NCBI RefSeq assembly: GCF_029542785.1
Contig: NC_083374.1
Span: forward strand, 248,001-312,000
DNA: 64,000 nt
Source of the DNA: Malassezia japonica
Taxonomy: Eukaryota; Basidiomycota; Malasseziomycetes; Malasseziales; Malasseziaceae
Reading direction: 5' to 3'
In this document: positions 10,212 through 19,651 of the stretch, piece after piece
How the letters are laid out: each line of letters begins with the position of its first letter
Numbering within the stretch: the stretch's first letter is position 1
Position numbers and translations under genes: made by a program
The notes under the pieces: model-generated
Seen by the model: the letters and a program-made list of their open reading frames with translations, nothing else
The model's database searches: none
Told to the model about the DNA's origin: nothing

Positions 10212-12210
10212 CTAGGGGGGGGGGGATGCATGATCATCAGTGGTGCGTGTTTGAGCTTTTTCGTCGGGTGGGGTGGGGTGAGACTCGAGGCCTTGGTTAG
10301 GATTAGTTCCAGTTTCTTGCATATAGCCTTCCTGGCCGATCAAGTTCATGTCTTCTTGCTCCTTGTCCAGGTTGTGGAACACAATCCAGAAAATGATGGC
10401 ACCCACAAAGGCAAGACCGGCAAAGACACCGTAGTTGATCACGAACCGAGGGTTGGTCGAGAGCGCAGTAAAGGCCTCGCCAATCGCAGCGGCAATGGCC
10501 GTCGTGAACAAGCTAATGGCCATCACGATCGAACGCATGTTCTTTGGCGCCATGAGCATCGCAATCTCCATAGATGTGACAGACGCAAAGAGCTCACTGA
10601 TAGCCATCAGAATATACGAGCCAGACTGGATCCACACCGTCAAGGGCGAGTATACCGCCTCGCAGTGAAGATCGCCGACCATGACATCGTCGCGCACGTG
10701 TTCGCCGCAAGGGTTCTTTTTGTAGATATAGGCTTGCAGCACGGCGGCCCACACCATGGCGCCCGACGCAAAGAGAAATCCAATGGTAATGCGTTTGATG
10801 GGGGTCAAGGGAATTCGGAGGTAGTCCAAGAAGGGGTACAGACCCAGGTTGAAGACGAATACAAATACAATGACAAAGATGGGGTCGAGAAGCGCCACAA
10901 TCTCTGTGGGGGCAGATCCCGTGTCCATTTGACCAGCCTGGATAATCAGGTTGTTGATGATCTGGTTATAACACAGCCAGTAAAGGGGGAAGAGGACCAA
11001 TACCGCACAAGCCTTGATACCACGGCTCAGCTCGTCGATCCACAGATCGCTGTAGGTCATCCACGGCTTGCGCTCCGATTCGGGTATGTTGGAGGGCTTC
11101 GCACTGTCCCAGAAGGTGTCCGACTTGCACCGCTTGATCAGCGTGCGCAAGTTCCAACTCCAGTTGCTGCGCAGTGCCATGCCCCATGCCTTCAAAGCGC
11201 GGCTAAGGACGGACCCGTCCGGAGGGACCTTGACATAGTAGTTGCGGCCGAACCAGAGCACAGGGATCGGCAGGATGAATACAATAGTGGGTAGCATATA
11301 CGCAAGCCAGAAGCCCACAAACTTTTCGCAGTATACCATCCCCAGCTGGCCACAGAACGAGCCGATGTTGATCATCAAGTAGAACCACAGGTAGAGACGC
11401 GCCGTGGTGAGTGCGGGATCAATGATCACCTTTTCGCCCGACTTGAGCTTGACAACCGTCTGCTCTTTAATTTTGGTCTGCTCTGCAATGAGAATAGAAC
11501 AGTTGCTCTTGAAAAAGCCGGTACCAATGCCCATAATGATGATCGCAATGACGAAACAGGCCATAGCGCCACTTGTGTCGTCACCTTTGCTCGAAGGGAG
11601 GATGCCTGGGATAGCCGAGATGGTCAAGAGGATGTGGCCGACCATGGCAATCGCAACACCCACACAGAGGGTGTTGAAGCGGCCCAAATACGTGTCCGCG
11701 ATCCAGGCACCCAAAAGTGGAGTGACGTAGCACCAAAACTGGTTGAAGGTCACTAGACCGTTGGCGACTTGGCTGCCCTGTCCAAGCGCGCCGGACGGCC
11801 TACTCTCTCCATGCGCAGCGCCCGTGGGAGAAGGCCGGCCATCGACCGTGGGAATAGGATGGGCAATGAAATTGGTAAAAACCTGAGTAGCGCCGTAAAA
11901 GCTAAAGCGCTCGGCCAGCTCACAGATGCCAATGGCAAATACGGCAAGAGCCATTTTCTCGGGAACGCGTCGCAATGTCGCACGTTCTTCCGCACTGGGG
12001 AAATAGTTATCCTCCGCTGGCCTCGCATCTACCGCGTCGCCCAGGTGCGTGAGCGCCGGTGGAAGCCGCTCAGGCTCCTTCCCTGCTTCCCGGAGGTGTT
12101 CATTATACACCTCTTGCCCCACAAGTGCCTCGGCGGCATTCGAGTCGCCGTTCAAGTCCTCCTCTACATGTGTTAGCGTGTGGTTCAAATCATTCCAACG
12201 TACGAGGCAT
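10212..12210 (-). CDS. PTR2: proton-coupled di/tripeptide transporter (POT family)
   Basis: Plasma-membrane peptide importer driven by the proton gradient. Exons 12210-12204 (7 nt) and 12163-10212 give 652 residues; the 40-nt intron (12164-12203) ends CTAACACATGTAG. The start was chosen because the ATG at 12210 plus this intron gives an open frame (MPQEDLNGD...); the longer open frame upstream lacks an ATG at its head. Both PTR2 signatures are present: GAWIADTYLGRFNTL and FYLMINIGSFCG. Many hydrophobic segments fit 12 membrane helices with a central cytosolic loop. The stop sits next to an 11-base G run (10215-10225 on the plus strand), so the final PPP is worth rechecking. Confidence 0.95.
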
Positions 12211-12622
12211 GATTGGGCTGCCCGTGGAAGTAGGTTATGGAGAGGACTGAATGGGAAAGCCAAATGCATAAAACGCGCAAATGACTCGCGGTGCTTCTGT
12301 AACAAAACCCGTTAGACCCGGTGGGTCCCATGCATTTTGGAAGCACCTGACTGCGTCTAATTCGTGTTGGATGCAGGTTGGACAATTGAGAAAATTATCC
12401 CTAGCTTGGCGGCGACGATGGCCATCTCGCTCGTTGTGCACGATTTGATTGGCTGACCTTGGGAAGTGGTCCGGTCTAGATCCGAAAGCCCGATGGATGC
12501 AAATCGGCTTGCTGGCGCTACCCCAGTTTCGGACGGACAAGGAGATAGAAAGGCGTGTGTATGAAAACGTGCTAGTGGCTATCGCTTTGTAGAAAATATT
12601 CACAAGGAGGGAAATAAACCAA
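12211..12622. other. intergenic, 412 bp
   Basis: Lies between the PTR2 start and the stop of the next minus-strand gene, so it should hold the PTR2 promoter. An inverted CCAAT (ATTGG) is at 12448-12452, about 240 bp from the PTR2 start. No open frame with coding character and no tRNA-like fold was seen. Confidence 0.5.
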
Positions 12623-14077
12623 TTATGCCTGGCGAGCCAAGGGCGACGAAACCGCCTGGGGACTGGTAGATTTCGGCCCACTGAAACTCGCAGCCCTGGG
12701 ACTGGAACACAGTTTAGACATGGCCTCGCGGCGCGTACGGAGCGAGCGGCGGGCAAGGAAATTGTTTGCAAAGAATGATTCCATAGGCGGACCACGCGGC
12801 TGGCGCCGCGGCTGAATGAGCGCCGCGTGCGGCGGCTGGGGCGAACCTCCCGGGCGCGGCCCACCGTCGCTTGGACGGCTCGAGGGCTTGCCCGCGCCGA
12901 GGTCATTGTAGGACTGGCGCTTGTCCTGGCGGTTGTTGGGCGTGCTCGGCAGATTTTCGCCCCCGTGGTGGGTATCCGGTTGGCGTGAATGAGCGTTGCC
13001 TCCCGGCGAGTCCACGACGGGCATCGTACGCTGTCCGATGCGCATGCCCACCGCATTTACATCTGCAGGAAGGGGGGGGTGGGGCAGGGAAGGAATTTGA
13101 GAAGCTGATTCGATCACAATGGAGGGCGTAACAGCGCGATGGCGCTCGGGGGTATCCATGCCATACTGCTTTTCGTTCCGCTGTACAGTCGAGGTGCGTC
13201 GGGATTCGCTGCGCATGCCTCCCTGGGCCATGTTTCCACTCTCACGGTTCCTGTCGCGACCGCCGTACGAGTTGGGCCGCGGGCTACGCGAGAAGGAGCT
13301 GTCACTTCCATCGTACGACTGGTCGCCCGCATGCTGCTGCCGCAGCGCGTTCATGGCAGACATCGCCTTGGACACGTCGGGCGGCAGCTGCTTGGAACGG
13401 CGTTGGTCCGAGTCATGCGCGGAGCCCAAAGAGACGCCGAGCGACGAGCCACTGTAACGGTTGCTGGGCGAGCTGTTCGCGAGATGGGAAAAGTCCATCC
13501 CCTGGCGCTTGTTCATTCCATGCCGAGGGTTCGACGGCAACTCGTTGTGGGAAGAGAGCTGCTGTTGCTGGAGGAGTGCAGCAGACGCCTCCAGCTCAGC
13601 CTTTGCACGCATTTCCTGAGCCGCTTGGAGCTGGGCAAGGAGTTTGTTTTGCTGCATGACAATTTGCTCATTTTGTTGGTTTTGGAGGTGCAAAGCATTG
13701 AGCTGCTGTGTGAGCTGGGCCGTGGTGTTGGTTTGGAAGTTGTTGGAAACGCCAAACGGCCCATTCATGGGGTCAGACATCATGGCAGCATTTGCACCGT
13801 TGAACCAGTCAAGGCCCGCCATGCCCGACTGGGGTTGACCATGAGATGCGCCGTAAGCATCGGCAAGGACAGAGGGATTGCCCGGCTGGCCCACCATAGG
13901 CCATGCCATCACATCAGGAACACCGCCTGCCCACATGGCATCTTGGGGCATGGACTGGAAATTTTGGTGGGGCATAGGCATCGATCCCGACGGAGGGCGG
14001 CCACTGCGGGATGAGCGGGCCGAGTCCTGGTGAGCGGAGCCTCGCTTTGGGTTGTATTTCGCATCCTGGCGCTGCAT
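12623..14077 (-). CDS. Q/N- and Ser-rich protein of unknown function
   Basis: Single exon, 484 residues. I do not recognise the family. The start is the ATG at 14077 (MQRQDAKYNPKRGS); the frame runs on a few codons upstream without another ATG. Visible parts: a basic, Ser-rich N-terminus, a Met/Pro/Gln-rich stretch, a Gln-rich probable coiled coil around residues 120-175 (AQLTQQLNALHLQNQQNEQI), long Ser/Arg/Gly-rich disordered sequence with SP/TP sites, and a basic C-terminal block FFANNFLARRSLRTRREAMS that looks the most constrained. Low-complexity Q/N content fits a regulatory, RNA-granule or signalling adaptor protein, but nothing decides it. A TATATA at 14111-14116 lies 34 bp upstream of the start. 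Divergent from the peptide-precursor gene. Confidence 0.8.
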   Translation of the reverse strand: MQRQDAKYNPKRGSAHQDSARSSRSGRPPSGSMPMPHQNFQSMPQDAMWAGGVPDVMAWPMVGQPGNPSVLADAYGASHGQPQSGMAGLDWFNGANAAMMSDPMNGPFGVSNNFQTNTTAQLTQQLNALHLQNQQNEQIVMQQNKLLAQLQAAQEMRAKAELEASAALLQQQQLSSHNELPSNPRHGMNKRQGMDFSHLANSSPSNRYSGSSLGVSLGSAHDSDQRRSKQLPPDVSKAMSAMNALRQQHAGDQSYDGSDSSFSRSPRPNSYGGRDRNRESGNMAQGGMRSESRRTSTVQRNEKQYGMDTPERHRAVTPSIVIESASQIPSLPHPPLPADVNAVGMRIGQRTMPVVDSPGGNAHSRQPDTHHGGENLPSTPNNRQDKRQSYNDLGAGKPSSRPSDGGPRPGGSPQPPHAALIQPRRQPRGPPMESFFANNFLARRSLRTRREAMSKLCSSPRAASFSGPKSTSPQAVSSPLARQA

Positions 14078-14597
14078 TCTTCGTGCGGACAAGAACCAAA
14101 GACAGCAGCGTATATAGACAATACCAGGGAGAGACCGGTAGAAAGTTGATCAAGGCGTAGATTTCATATACCGAGCGGAGTGTCTGTCAACACGAGCAGC
14201 CCACGCCAAGGAAAATCACGCGCCTAGACCGAACACCCCTCCTAAGACTAAGCGCAGCTGTCAGCAAGTGTTGGGCAGAGCCAAGCTAGGGCCGCGCTAT
14301 GCCATGTAATCACGTGCCATATATGAATGGGCGGCCAATGACGTCGTTTTATGCAAAGTCTGTGAAAGTTTGAACACGAGGCACCCTGTAAGCAAGCGCA
14401 GTTTGTGGGCGCATGCAAAGGCGCAGATTGGGCCAGTGTTTGGCCACCAAAGTGCAGCTTTAGTTTTAGGCGAGGCTCGGCGCGTTAAGGGCATCATCGC
14501 TCGCCATCTTTTGTACTCCTGGGTTTATAGATTTGCCGCGGGTACTACTTTTGCAACTGTCTTTGGCAGCTTCACCTCCCACCATTCTTTTCCCAGG
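14078..14597. promoter_or_regulatory. divergent promoter region of the peptide precursor
   Basis: A 520-bp gap between divergent genes, one of the longest in the window. It holds a palindromic CACGTG (14311-14316), a CRE/ATF-like TGACGTC (14339-14345) about 255 bp before the precursor start, and TATATA at 14111-14116 facing the other gene. These are sequence matches only; no factor is shown to bind. A large upstream region is in keeping with a regulated secreted product. Confidence 0.45.
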
Positions 14598-15239
14598 ATG
14601 CAGTTCAAGCTTTCTGTTTTGTTTGTTGTCCTTGCCGTGAGCATTACGCAGGCCAGCGCCGCTCCGGCCGCCCCCCTCGTCAAGCGTGATCAGCCCGAGG
14701 GCAAGTGGATCCCCCCCTACATCGGCCAGGTCGAGAAGCGCGACCAGCCCGAGGGCAAGTGGATCCCCCACTACATCGGCCAGGTCGAGAAGCGCGACCA
14801 GCCCGAGGGCAAGTGGATCCCCCCCTACATCGGCCAGGTCGAGAAGCGTGACCAGCCCGAGGGCAAGTGGATCCCCCCCTACATCGGCCAGGTCGAGAAG
14901 CGCGACCAGCCCGAGGGCAAGTGGATCCCCCCCTACATCGGCCAGGTCGAGAAGCGTGACCAGCCCGAGGGCAAGTGGATCCCCCCCTACATCGGCCAGG
15001 TCGAGAAGCGTGACCAGCCCGAGGGCAAGTGGATTCCCCCCTACATCGGCCAGGTCGAGAAGCGTCGCAAGCCCGAGGGCAAGTGGATTCCCCCTTACAT
15101 TGGCCAGGTCGAGAAGCGCCAGGAGGAGGGCGGTGAGGGTATTCCCCCTAACATCGGCCAGGTCCTCGATGAGGAGAAGCGCGAGGAGCAGAAGGTCAAC
15201 GGCAAGTGGATTCCTGCCTACATCGGCCAGGTCCTCTAA
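14598..15239 (+). CDS. secreted precursor of tandem Kex2-type peptides
   Basis: 213 residues, single exon. Residues 1-21 are a typical signal peptide (MQFKLSVLFVVLAVSITQASA), then APAAPLVKR, then ten repeats separated by KR. Seven are DQPEGKWIPPYIGQVEKR or a one-residue variant (copy 2 has PHY), the eighth begins RK, the ninth is degenerate (QEEGGEGIPPNIGQV) and the tenth ends the protein as GKWIPAYIGQVL. The KR sites are the signature of Kex2 processing in the late Golgi, so secretion of several short W/Y-containing peptides is predicted. The plan resembles ascomycete alpha-factor precursors and other fungal Kex2-processed repeat proteins, but the peptide is not one I recognise. It has no C-terminal CaaX box, so it is not a lipopeptide pheromone. 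Receptor and role are unknown. Confidence 0.88.
   Translation: MQFKLSVLFVVLAVSITQASAAPAAPLVKRDQPEGKWIPPYIGQVEKRDQPEGKWIPHYIGQVEKRDQPEGKWIPPYIGQVEKRDQPEGKWIPPYIGQVEKRDQPEGKWIPPYIGQVEKRDQPEGKWIPPYIGQVEKRDQPEGKWIPPYIGQVEKRRKPEGKWIPPYIGQVEKRQEEGGEGIPPNIGQVLDEEKREEQKVNGKWIPAYIGQVL
14688..15236 (+). repeat. 54-bp coding tandem repeat
   Basis: Eight consecutive 54-bp units (14688-15119) coding the 18-residue peptide, followed by a 63-bp degenerate unit and a final 54-bp unit. Units 3-6 differ from each other mainly by cgc/cgt in the Arg codon, so they are nearly identical at DNA level. This suggests recent unequal exchange or gene conversion, and copy number is likely to vary between strains. Confidence 0.93.
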
Positions 15240-15617
15240 ATCAACAAAGAATCTACGGGATATTGGTTCTGCACGGGACTCGAACATACGCGGACTTGAT
15301 TCGCTATCGTTGAGGGCTATTTGTGATACGAAAGCTCTTGATGGTATAACTGCACCGCAGGAACGGTCATATATCTCGGTGACCGTGCAACCACTCACTT
15401 GATACTCGGAATTGTATGTCTATGCAGTATTATCCCTGCGATATGGCTGGATGGCTCATGGATGGCTGGCCACGGTTTCGAATGAATGAGCATGCATATT
15501 AGTGCAACGCTTCTTGGGAATTTGGAATACTTTTTGAAAATCAGATAGGGATGACGGTATTTTAGGTAGACGGGTTATAGGAAAATGCCAGCAGATTACG
15601 CAAAGCACCGGCTATAG
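15240..15617. other. convergent intergenic, 378 bp
   Basis: Lies between the 3' ends of the peptide precursor and BEM1. It is more AT-rich than the flanking genes and should hold both 3' UTRs and polyadenylation sites. No supported gene. Confidence 0.5.
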
Positions 15618-17504
15618 TTATGTACTAGCGAAGAGCAACAACTTCTTTCCGAGCGAGAGAGAAGCTTGCATCCATCCATCGAGATCGTCGTCATTCGTGA
15701 GCGTAGGTGCATCCGGCTGTTCGCTGAATTGAAGTACACGAATGTCTGAGCCAAGTCGTTCTTGGACCTTGGTCAAGAGAGATAGGTAGGTGAAGTTGGG
15801 AGGCATGCGCACTGCCAGGATTTGTTCCGCATCGCCCACGCGCGTCACCTTAATACGGTAATACGGGGGTGCATCCGAACCCAGCGGCACAATGGAGCTC
15901 CGACGTGTAGACACAGAAGTAGTGGGCGAGCTGGAGCCGGTAGGGGAGTGACGTTTTGGACTTTGTGCCATACGCAACCCTTGCAATTGGGAAGCGAGGT
16001 CAAAGTCGAGTGGATTCAGCGGATCCGAAGCGCGCACTTTGGAAGGGTAAATCTGCTTGGACGGCGAGACGGATGTTTTGCACCGATCGCCAGGCCGCAG
16101 CTCCAAAAAGGCGCGCAGAGGGGCAGAGCGCAGGACGTGCTCAGGGCATGCACAGAGACTGCGCATGTACAGATCGAGGTCCGCGCGGCGCTGCGAGGCA
16201 GCCTGCTCGTCAACATGGGCCAGAGACACTGGAAGGGTCGGGAGGATTCCTGGGTGCATAGAAGGGTCATTACTGGTATTGCTGCCGGTGAATTCTTGAG
16301 CAAGTGACATGTGAAACTCGATGAAATCTTCATACAGTCGGTATAAAATCAAGTCGCGCACTTCGTGCCCTTGGGGTTTGTCCGGCGCATCGGTAGAGGA
16401 GAGTGTAGAAACATAGGAAACGCGGATTCTGTACCAGTAGTCATTCGGTTCGTAATGAAAAGAGTCCACAAAAGCCGACGACATCGTGCCAGAAGGGAGG
16501 AAATACATCGACATCGTAAGCGAGTGATCATAAGATCCCGAGCTCGGCGATTTGGCTTCAGGAGTGGGAGAGAACGAGTCGAGCGGCGACCCTATTGTGC
16601 CGCCAGTCCGCACCGCAGTGAAGTGGTCGTCCACTTGTGGCGACTGCATTAGCCCAGGCGCTTTTACGGCAGCCTCGCCGGTGGATTGAGCGTCAGGAGG
16701 GAGGGGTGGTAGGGGACTGTCCCTTGTCTTGGTCAGTTGTGTCTGCTCGGTATGAGAGAGCTCAAATTTGCCCAAGGGTATAGCATTTTGACGGAAGCGC
16801 TGATTCTTCTCTTCCCACTCCTGCACCGACGGAATCTGTCTCAGGATCTCTTGTACGTTGGGGCTTGCCACTGGCTCGCCGGATGCCGTATCGCGGAACA
16901 TGACAAAGGCGATAGGGATGAGACCGGGGATACCCAGCCGCCCCAGAGGTTTAGCCACAAGCCATTCCTTGTCGGACCGAGCCACGATCAAGAGGCTGTC
17001 GCCCTCCTTTGCATCCAGCTCCTGTGACCGTTCGGCGAAGAAATCGTACTTGACTGTTGCAAACCAGGTACCGTTGGGCCGCCCTGGCGCAGAGTTACGC
17101 TTGGCAGACGACTTCATCACGCCAAGCTGGTCAGGACGCGGCATACCGTTGGGGTTGAGCTCGCTTCGACTGGTCAAGTTGAAGGCAGCAGTAGGCGAGC
17201 TACGCTGTAGAACTTCAAAGTGAGACTCGGGCACCAAGCCTCGCGCGTTTGTCACAGGATTACAGGCTTCGATCCAGCCTGCGCGCGGCCCGCTTTTGTA
17301 TGCCACAACGTGGAAAAAATCGCCTCGGTGAAAGCTCAGCTCGCAGGGGCTCTGCGACTCGTAATTCATCGCAGCGCGGATGACCTGCTTAGGCGGGCGC
17401 AGTGAAGCCGCATGCTTTATGCCAACCACAGGTGTGGAAGCAGAGCGCGAGCTTCCCGACGGCCGATCCCTTAGGGTCATACGTAAATCTTTGAGCGACT
17501 TCAT
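15618..17504 (-). CDS. BEM1: polarity scaffold Bem1/Scd2
   Basis: Scaffold that joins Cdc42, its exchange factor and PAK kinase at sites of polarised growth. Single exon, 628 residues. Domain order is diagnostic: SH3-1 (about 41-100), SH3-2 (about 147-203), a PX domain (about 345-470, YWYRIRVSYVST ... LYEDFIEFHMSLAQEF) and a C-terminal PB1 domain (about 547-628, YYRIKVTRVGDAEQ ... FSEQPDAPTLTNDDDLDGW). A Ser/Pro-rich linker (PLPPLPPDAQS) sits between SH3-2 and PX. The start is the ATG at 17504; the codon before it is GTG in the same frame. Confidence 0.96.
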   Translation of the reverse strand: MKSLKDLRMTLRDRPSGSSRSASTPVVGIKHAASLRPPKQVIRAAMNYESQSPCELSFHRGDFFHVVAYKSGPRAGWIEACNPVTNARGLVPESHFEVLQRSSPTAAFNLTSRSELNPNGMPRPDQLGVMKSSAKRNSAPGRPNGTWFATVKYDFFAERSQELDAKEGDSLLIVARSDKEWLVAKPLGRLGIPGLIPIAFVMFRDTASGEPVASPNVQEILRQIPSVQEWEEKNQRFRQNAIPLGKFELSHTEQTQLTKTRDSPLPPLPPDAQSTGEAAVKAPGLMQSPQVDDHFTAVRTGGTIGSPLDSFSPTPEAKSPSSGSYDHSLTMSMYFLPSGTMSSAFVDSFHYEPNDYWYRIRVSYVSTLSSTDAPDKPQGHEVRDLILYRLYEDFIEFHMSLAQEFTGSNTSNDPSMHPGILPTLPVSLAHVDEQAASQRRADLDLYMRSLCACPEHVLRSAPLRAFLELRPGDRCKTSVSPSKQIYPSKVRASDPLNPLDFDLASQLQGLRMAQSPKRHSPTGSSSPTTSVSTRRSSIVPLGSDAPPYYRIKVTRVGDAEQILAVRMPPNFTYLSLLTKVQERLGSDIRVLQFSEQPDAPTLTNDDDLDGWMQASLSLGKKLLLFAST

Positions 17505-18044
17505 CACAGATGCTGCTTACTCTGGCCTGCTCCCACACTCACAAGAAATAGACGAGAGCAGGGGCAGAAGGGCGTAGCAAAACAAAAAAGCAACAAACCA
17601 AACAACGATCAAAAGAAGGTTTGTATCCAACTGTGATCCATTTGCACAGCTCGAAGGCAGGGTAGCGAATAGGATTCGCAACCACCCCAGAACACAATGC
17701 TAGCGAGCGCGAATACTGCTTACGAATGTTTTGTCATAATGCAATGCTGCGGATTCTTTTATGCAGGGCAGTGCCCCGGTAATTCGCGCAACCTGGGTGT
17801 CTTCTGGGGACATTCCCAAAATAGGACATGGAGACGCGCACGGGACGAAGTGGAAAGTGCATTACCAAACTAGCACTATGTAATAGGAGTTGCGGGGTAG
17901 GGATACAAAAGAGGGAATGCAGTGAGATAGGGAAGGGGGAGAAGAAGGGGGTCCACGTCGTCGAAACACTCCTAGCCAGGCAGCCCAAAAAAACCCAAGC
18001 ACCGTCCAAACCAGCTGGACAAGCACGTTCTTACCAGAGATACT
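17505..18044. other. intergenic, 540 bp
   Basis: Between the BEM1 start and the GH128 stop, both on the minus strand. It should hold the BEM1 promoter and 5' UTR and the GH128 3' UTR. An A-rich stretch (about 17578-17605) is the only notable composition. A 91-codon minus-strand frame at 17734-18009 has no coding character and is not annotated. Confidence 0.5.
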
Positions 18045-19163
18045 TTACTGAGTGATCGCGTTGAACAGCGGGCTGGGGGTCTGGCCATTGGCGAGCTGGT
18101 TCGTAGAGGAGACGCCCTGCATGTTCTGCATGACGCCGAACGGAGCGTACGCCTCGACAAAGTCCTGCTCGTTGAACCAGTTGGCCATTTCGGTGTGGAA
18201 GTTGTATGCCTGACCAGTGGAGCACTGCGCACCACCGTTGAAGTTCTGGCAAGCGTACTCGGTAACCCAGATAGGCTTCTCGTACTTGTTGTGCCAGTGG
18301 TTCACGTACTTCTTGAACTTGTTCGTGGAGGTGTCGTAGTAGTGCAGCGCCACCGCGTCGATCGCGCTCCACACATCGGGGCACGTCGAGCGGAAGTTGT
18401 CCATCCAGGTCTCACCGCTCGGGGCGTTGGTGGTGACAGGGGAGACCACGTACCAGCCGAGGCCCTTGAGAGGGAGGATGTTGGCACGCATAAGACCACA
18501 CGCAGTGTTAACCGACATGTCCGACTGGCCCTTCTGGTTCGGCTCGTTCATACCAAGAACACACTTGCCTTGGTTGTGCTTGCCATTGAGGTTCTGGAGG
18601 ACGTGCTGACGGAAGTCATCCTCGTTCCGCTCACCCCAGAGCATGGGGCAGAACGTGATGTTCGTCGGCGCGTTCCTCCAGCCCGGCGTGGCGTCCCACG
18701 AGTAGTACCAGGAGACCTTGTCGTTAATCCAGCGGTTAATGTTCATGCTTCCCTTGTTCGCCCACGCCAGACCAAGCTTGCCGCTGTTGGACAGCGGCGC
18801 GTTGCCCGAGTTGGACGAGGACGAGGACGAGGACGACGAAGGAGAAGCCGACGACGACGACGAGCCCGTGGACGAGCCAGTGGACGAGCCCGAACCCGAC
18901 GAGTTCGAGCCCGACTGCGTCGAGGCAGTCGAGTTCGACACCGCCGCGTTGCGGGTGTGCGACGAGCCACTCGAGCTAGACTGATGCTGGTTCCACGAAC
19001 CGACCACAGAGTGCAGACCAGCTGCAAAGCCCTGCAGAAGAGAATCAGCATTGCCGTTGTTCCTGCGGTCCACCATGTGCCTGTCGGCGGGTGGGAGCAC
19101 CGCAGCCTGTGTCGCAGACACAAGCGCAAGCGCAGTAAGGACAGTAGAGACAGTGAGCTTCAT
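18045..19163 (-). CDS. secreted GH128-type glycoside hydrolase (Asl1-like)
   Basis: 372 residues, single exon. Signal peptide MKLTVSTVLTALALVSATQA, a short region, then a long Ser/Gly/Thr tract (about residues 60-118) likely to be O-mannosylated, then a catalytic domain (about 125-372) beginning GKLGLAWANKG. The GH128 family (glycosyl hydrolase catalytic core) cleaves beta-1,3-glucan. The two expected catalytic glutamates are visible in GMNEPNQ (about residue 207, acid/base) and WVTEYACQ (about residue 302, nucleophile). Probably acts on the cell wall or outside the cell; no GPI signal is seen at the C-terminus. Divergent from the WLM gene across 488 bp. Confidence 0.92.
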   Translation of the reverse strand: MKLTVSTVLTALALVSATQAAVLPPADRHMVDRRNNGNADSLLQGFAAGLHSVVGSWNQHQSSSSGSSHTRNAAVSNSTASTQSGSNSSGSGSSTGSSTGSSSSSASPSSSSSSSSSNSGNAPLSNSGKLGLAWANKGSMNINRWINDKVSWYYSWDATPGWRNAPTNITFCPMLWGERNEDDFRQHVLQNLNGKHNQGKCVLGMNEPNQKGQSDMSVNTACGLMRANILPLKGLGWYVVSPVTTNAPSGETWMDNFRSTCPDVWSAIDAVALHYYDTSTNKFKKYVNHWHNKYEKPIWVTEYACQNFNGGAQCSTGQAYNFHTEMANWFNEQDFVEAYAPFGVMQNMQGVSSTNQLANGQTPSPLFNAITQ

Positions 19164-19651
19164 CGCACGCTGCGTTAGAAAGAATGTAAGGAAGGGTGAT
19201 AAAAGACGTGCGAGCTAGCGCACAAGGGAGGGGGAAGCGGTAGAATGGGGTTAGAGAAGAAGATCCATGTGGCCAACGCGCCTTGTTATACATTTCTGCG
19301 CGGCGTTGCATGTACAGCCCCGTCTTGGCACGAGGCGCGAGAGAAGGTCGTCGTAGAGTTTAATGGCTTCTTCGCAACGATTCACCGGTGTCTGCACCAC
19401 TCATAATCGCCGTCTGGCATATCGGGAGCCCATAGAGGGATAGAGCCGTGCATAGAATTTGCCCTTCTCCCCACTTGCGTCGCGCTCGGACCCTGTGCGG
19501 CGAAGCTTGATTTTGGACAGGCGTCATAGGCCGCCGCGCCGCAACACTGCAGGTGGAGTTTAAACGTGCAGGTCGATCGGGGCTGACGTAATACGACGCG
19601 TCAGTGCGTGGAGAACGCGCGGAGCACGGCGTGGCGAGCGTGGCGAGGAGC
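19164..19651. promoter_or_regulatory. divergent promoter region, 488 bp
   Basis: Between the GH128 start and the WLM-protein start. I see no clear TATA box or known operator. A minus-strand open frame at 19360-20016 extends across it but only mirrors the WLM gene. The size fits a regulated promoter for the secreted enzyme. Confidence 0.4.

Noticed and set aside
10215..10225. 11-base G run as a functional element
   Set aside because: It codes the final prolines of PTR2 and is simply a homopolymer; noted only as a spot for length errors.
14466..15398. 310-codon minus-strand frame of Leu/Asp-rich repeats over the peptide precursor
   Set aside because: It is the reverse of the 54-bp array. The plus strand has a signal peptide and KR sites, which the minus strand lacks.
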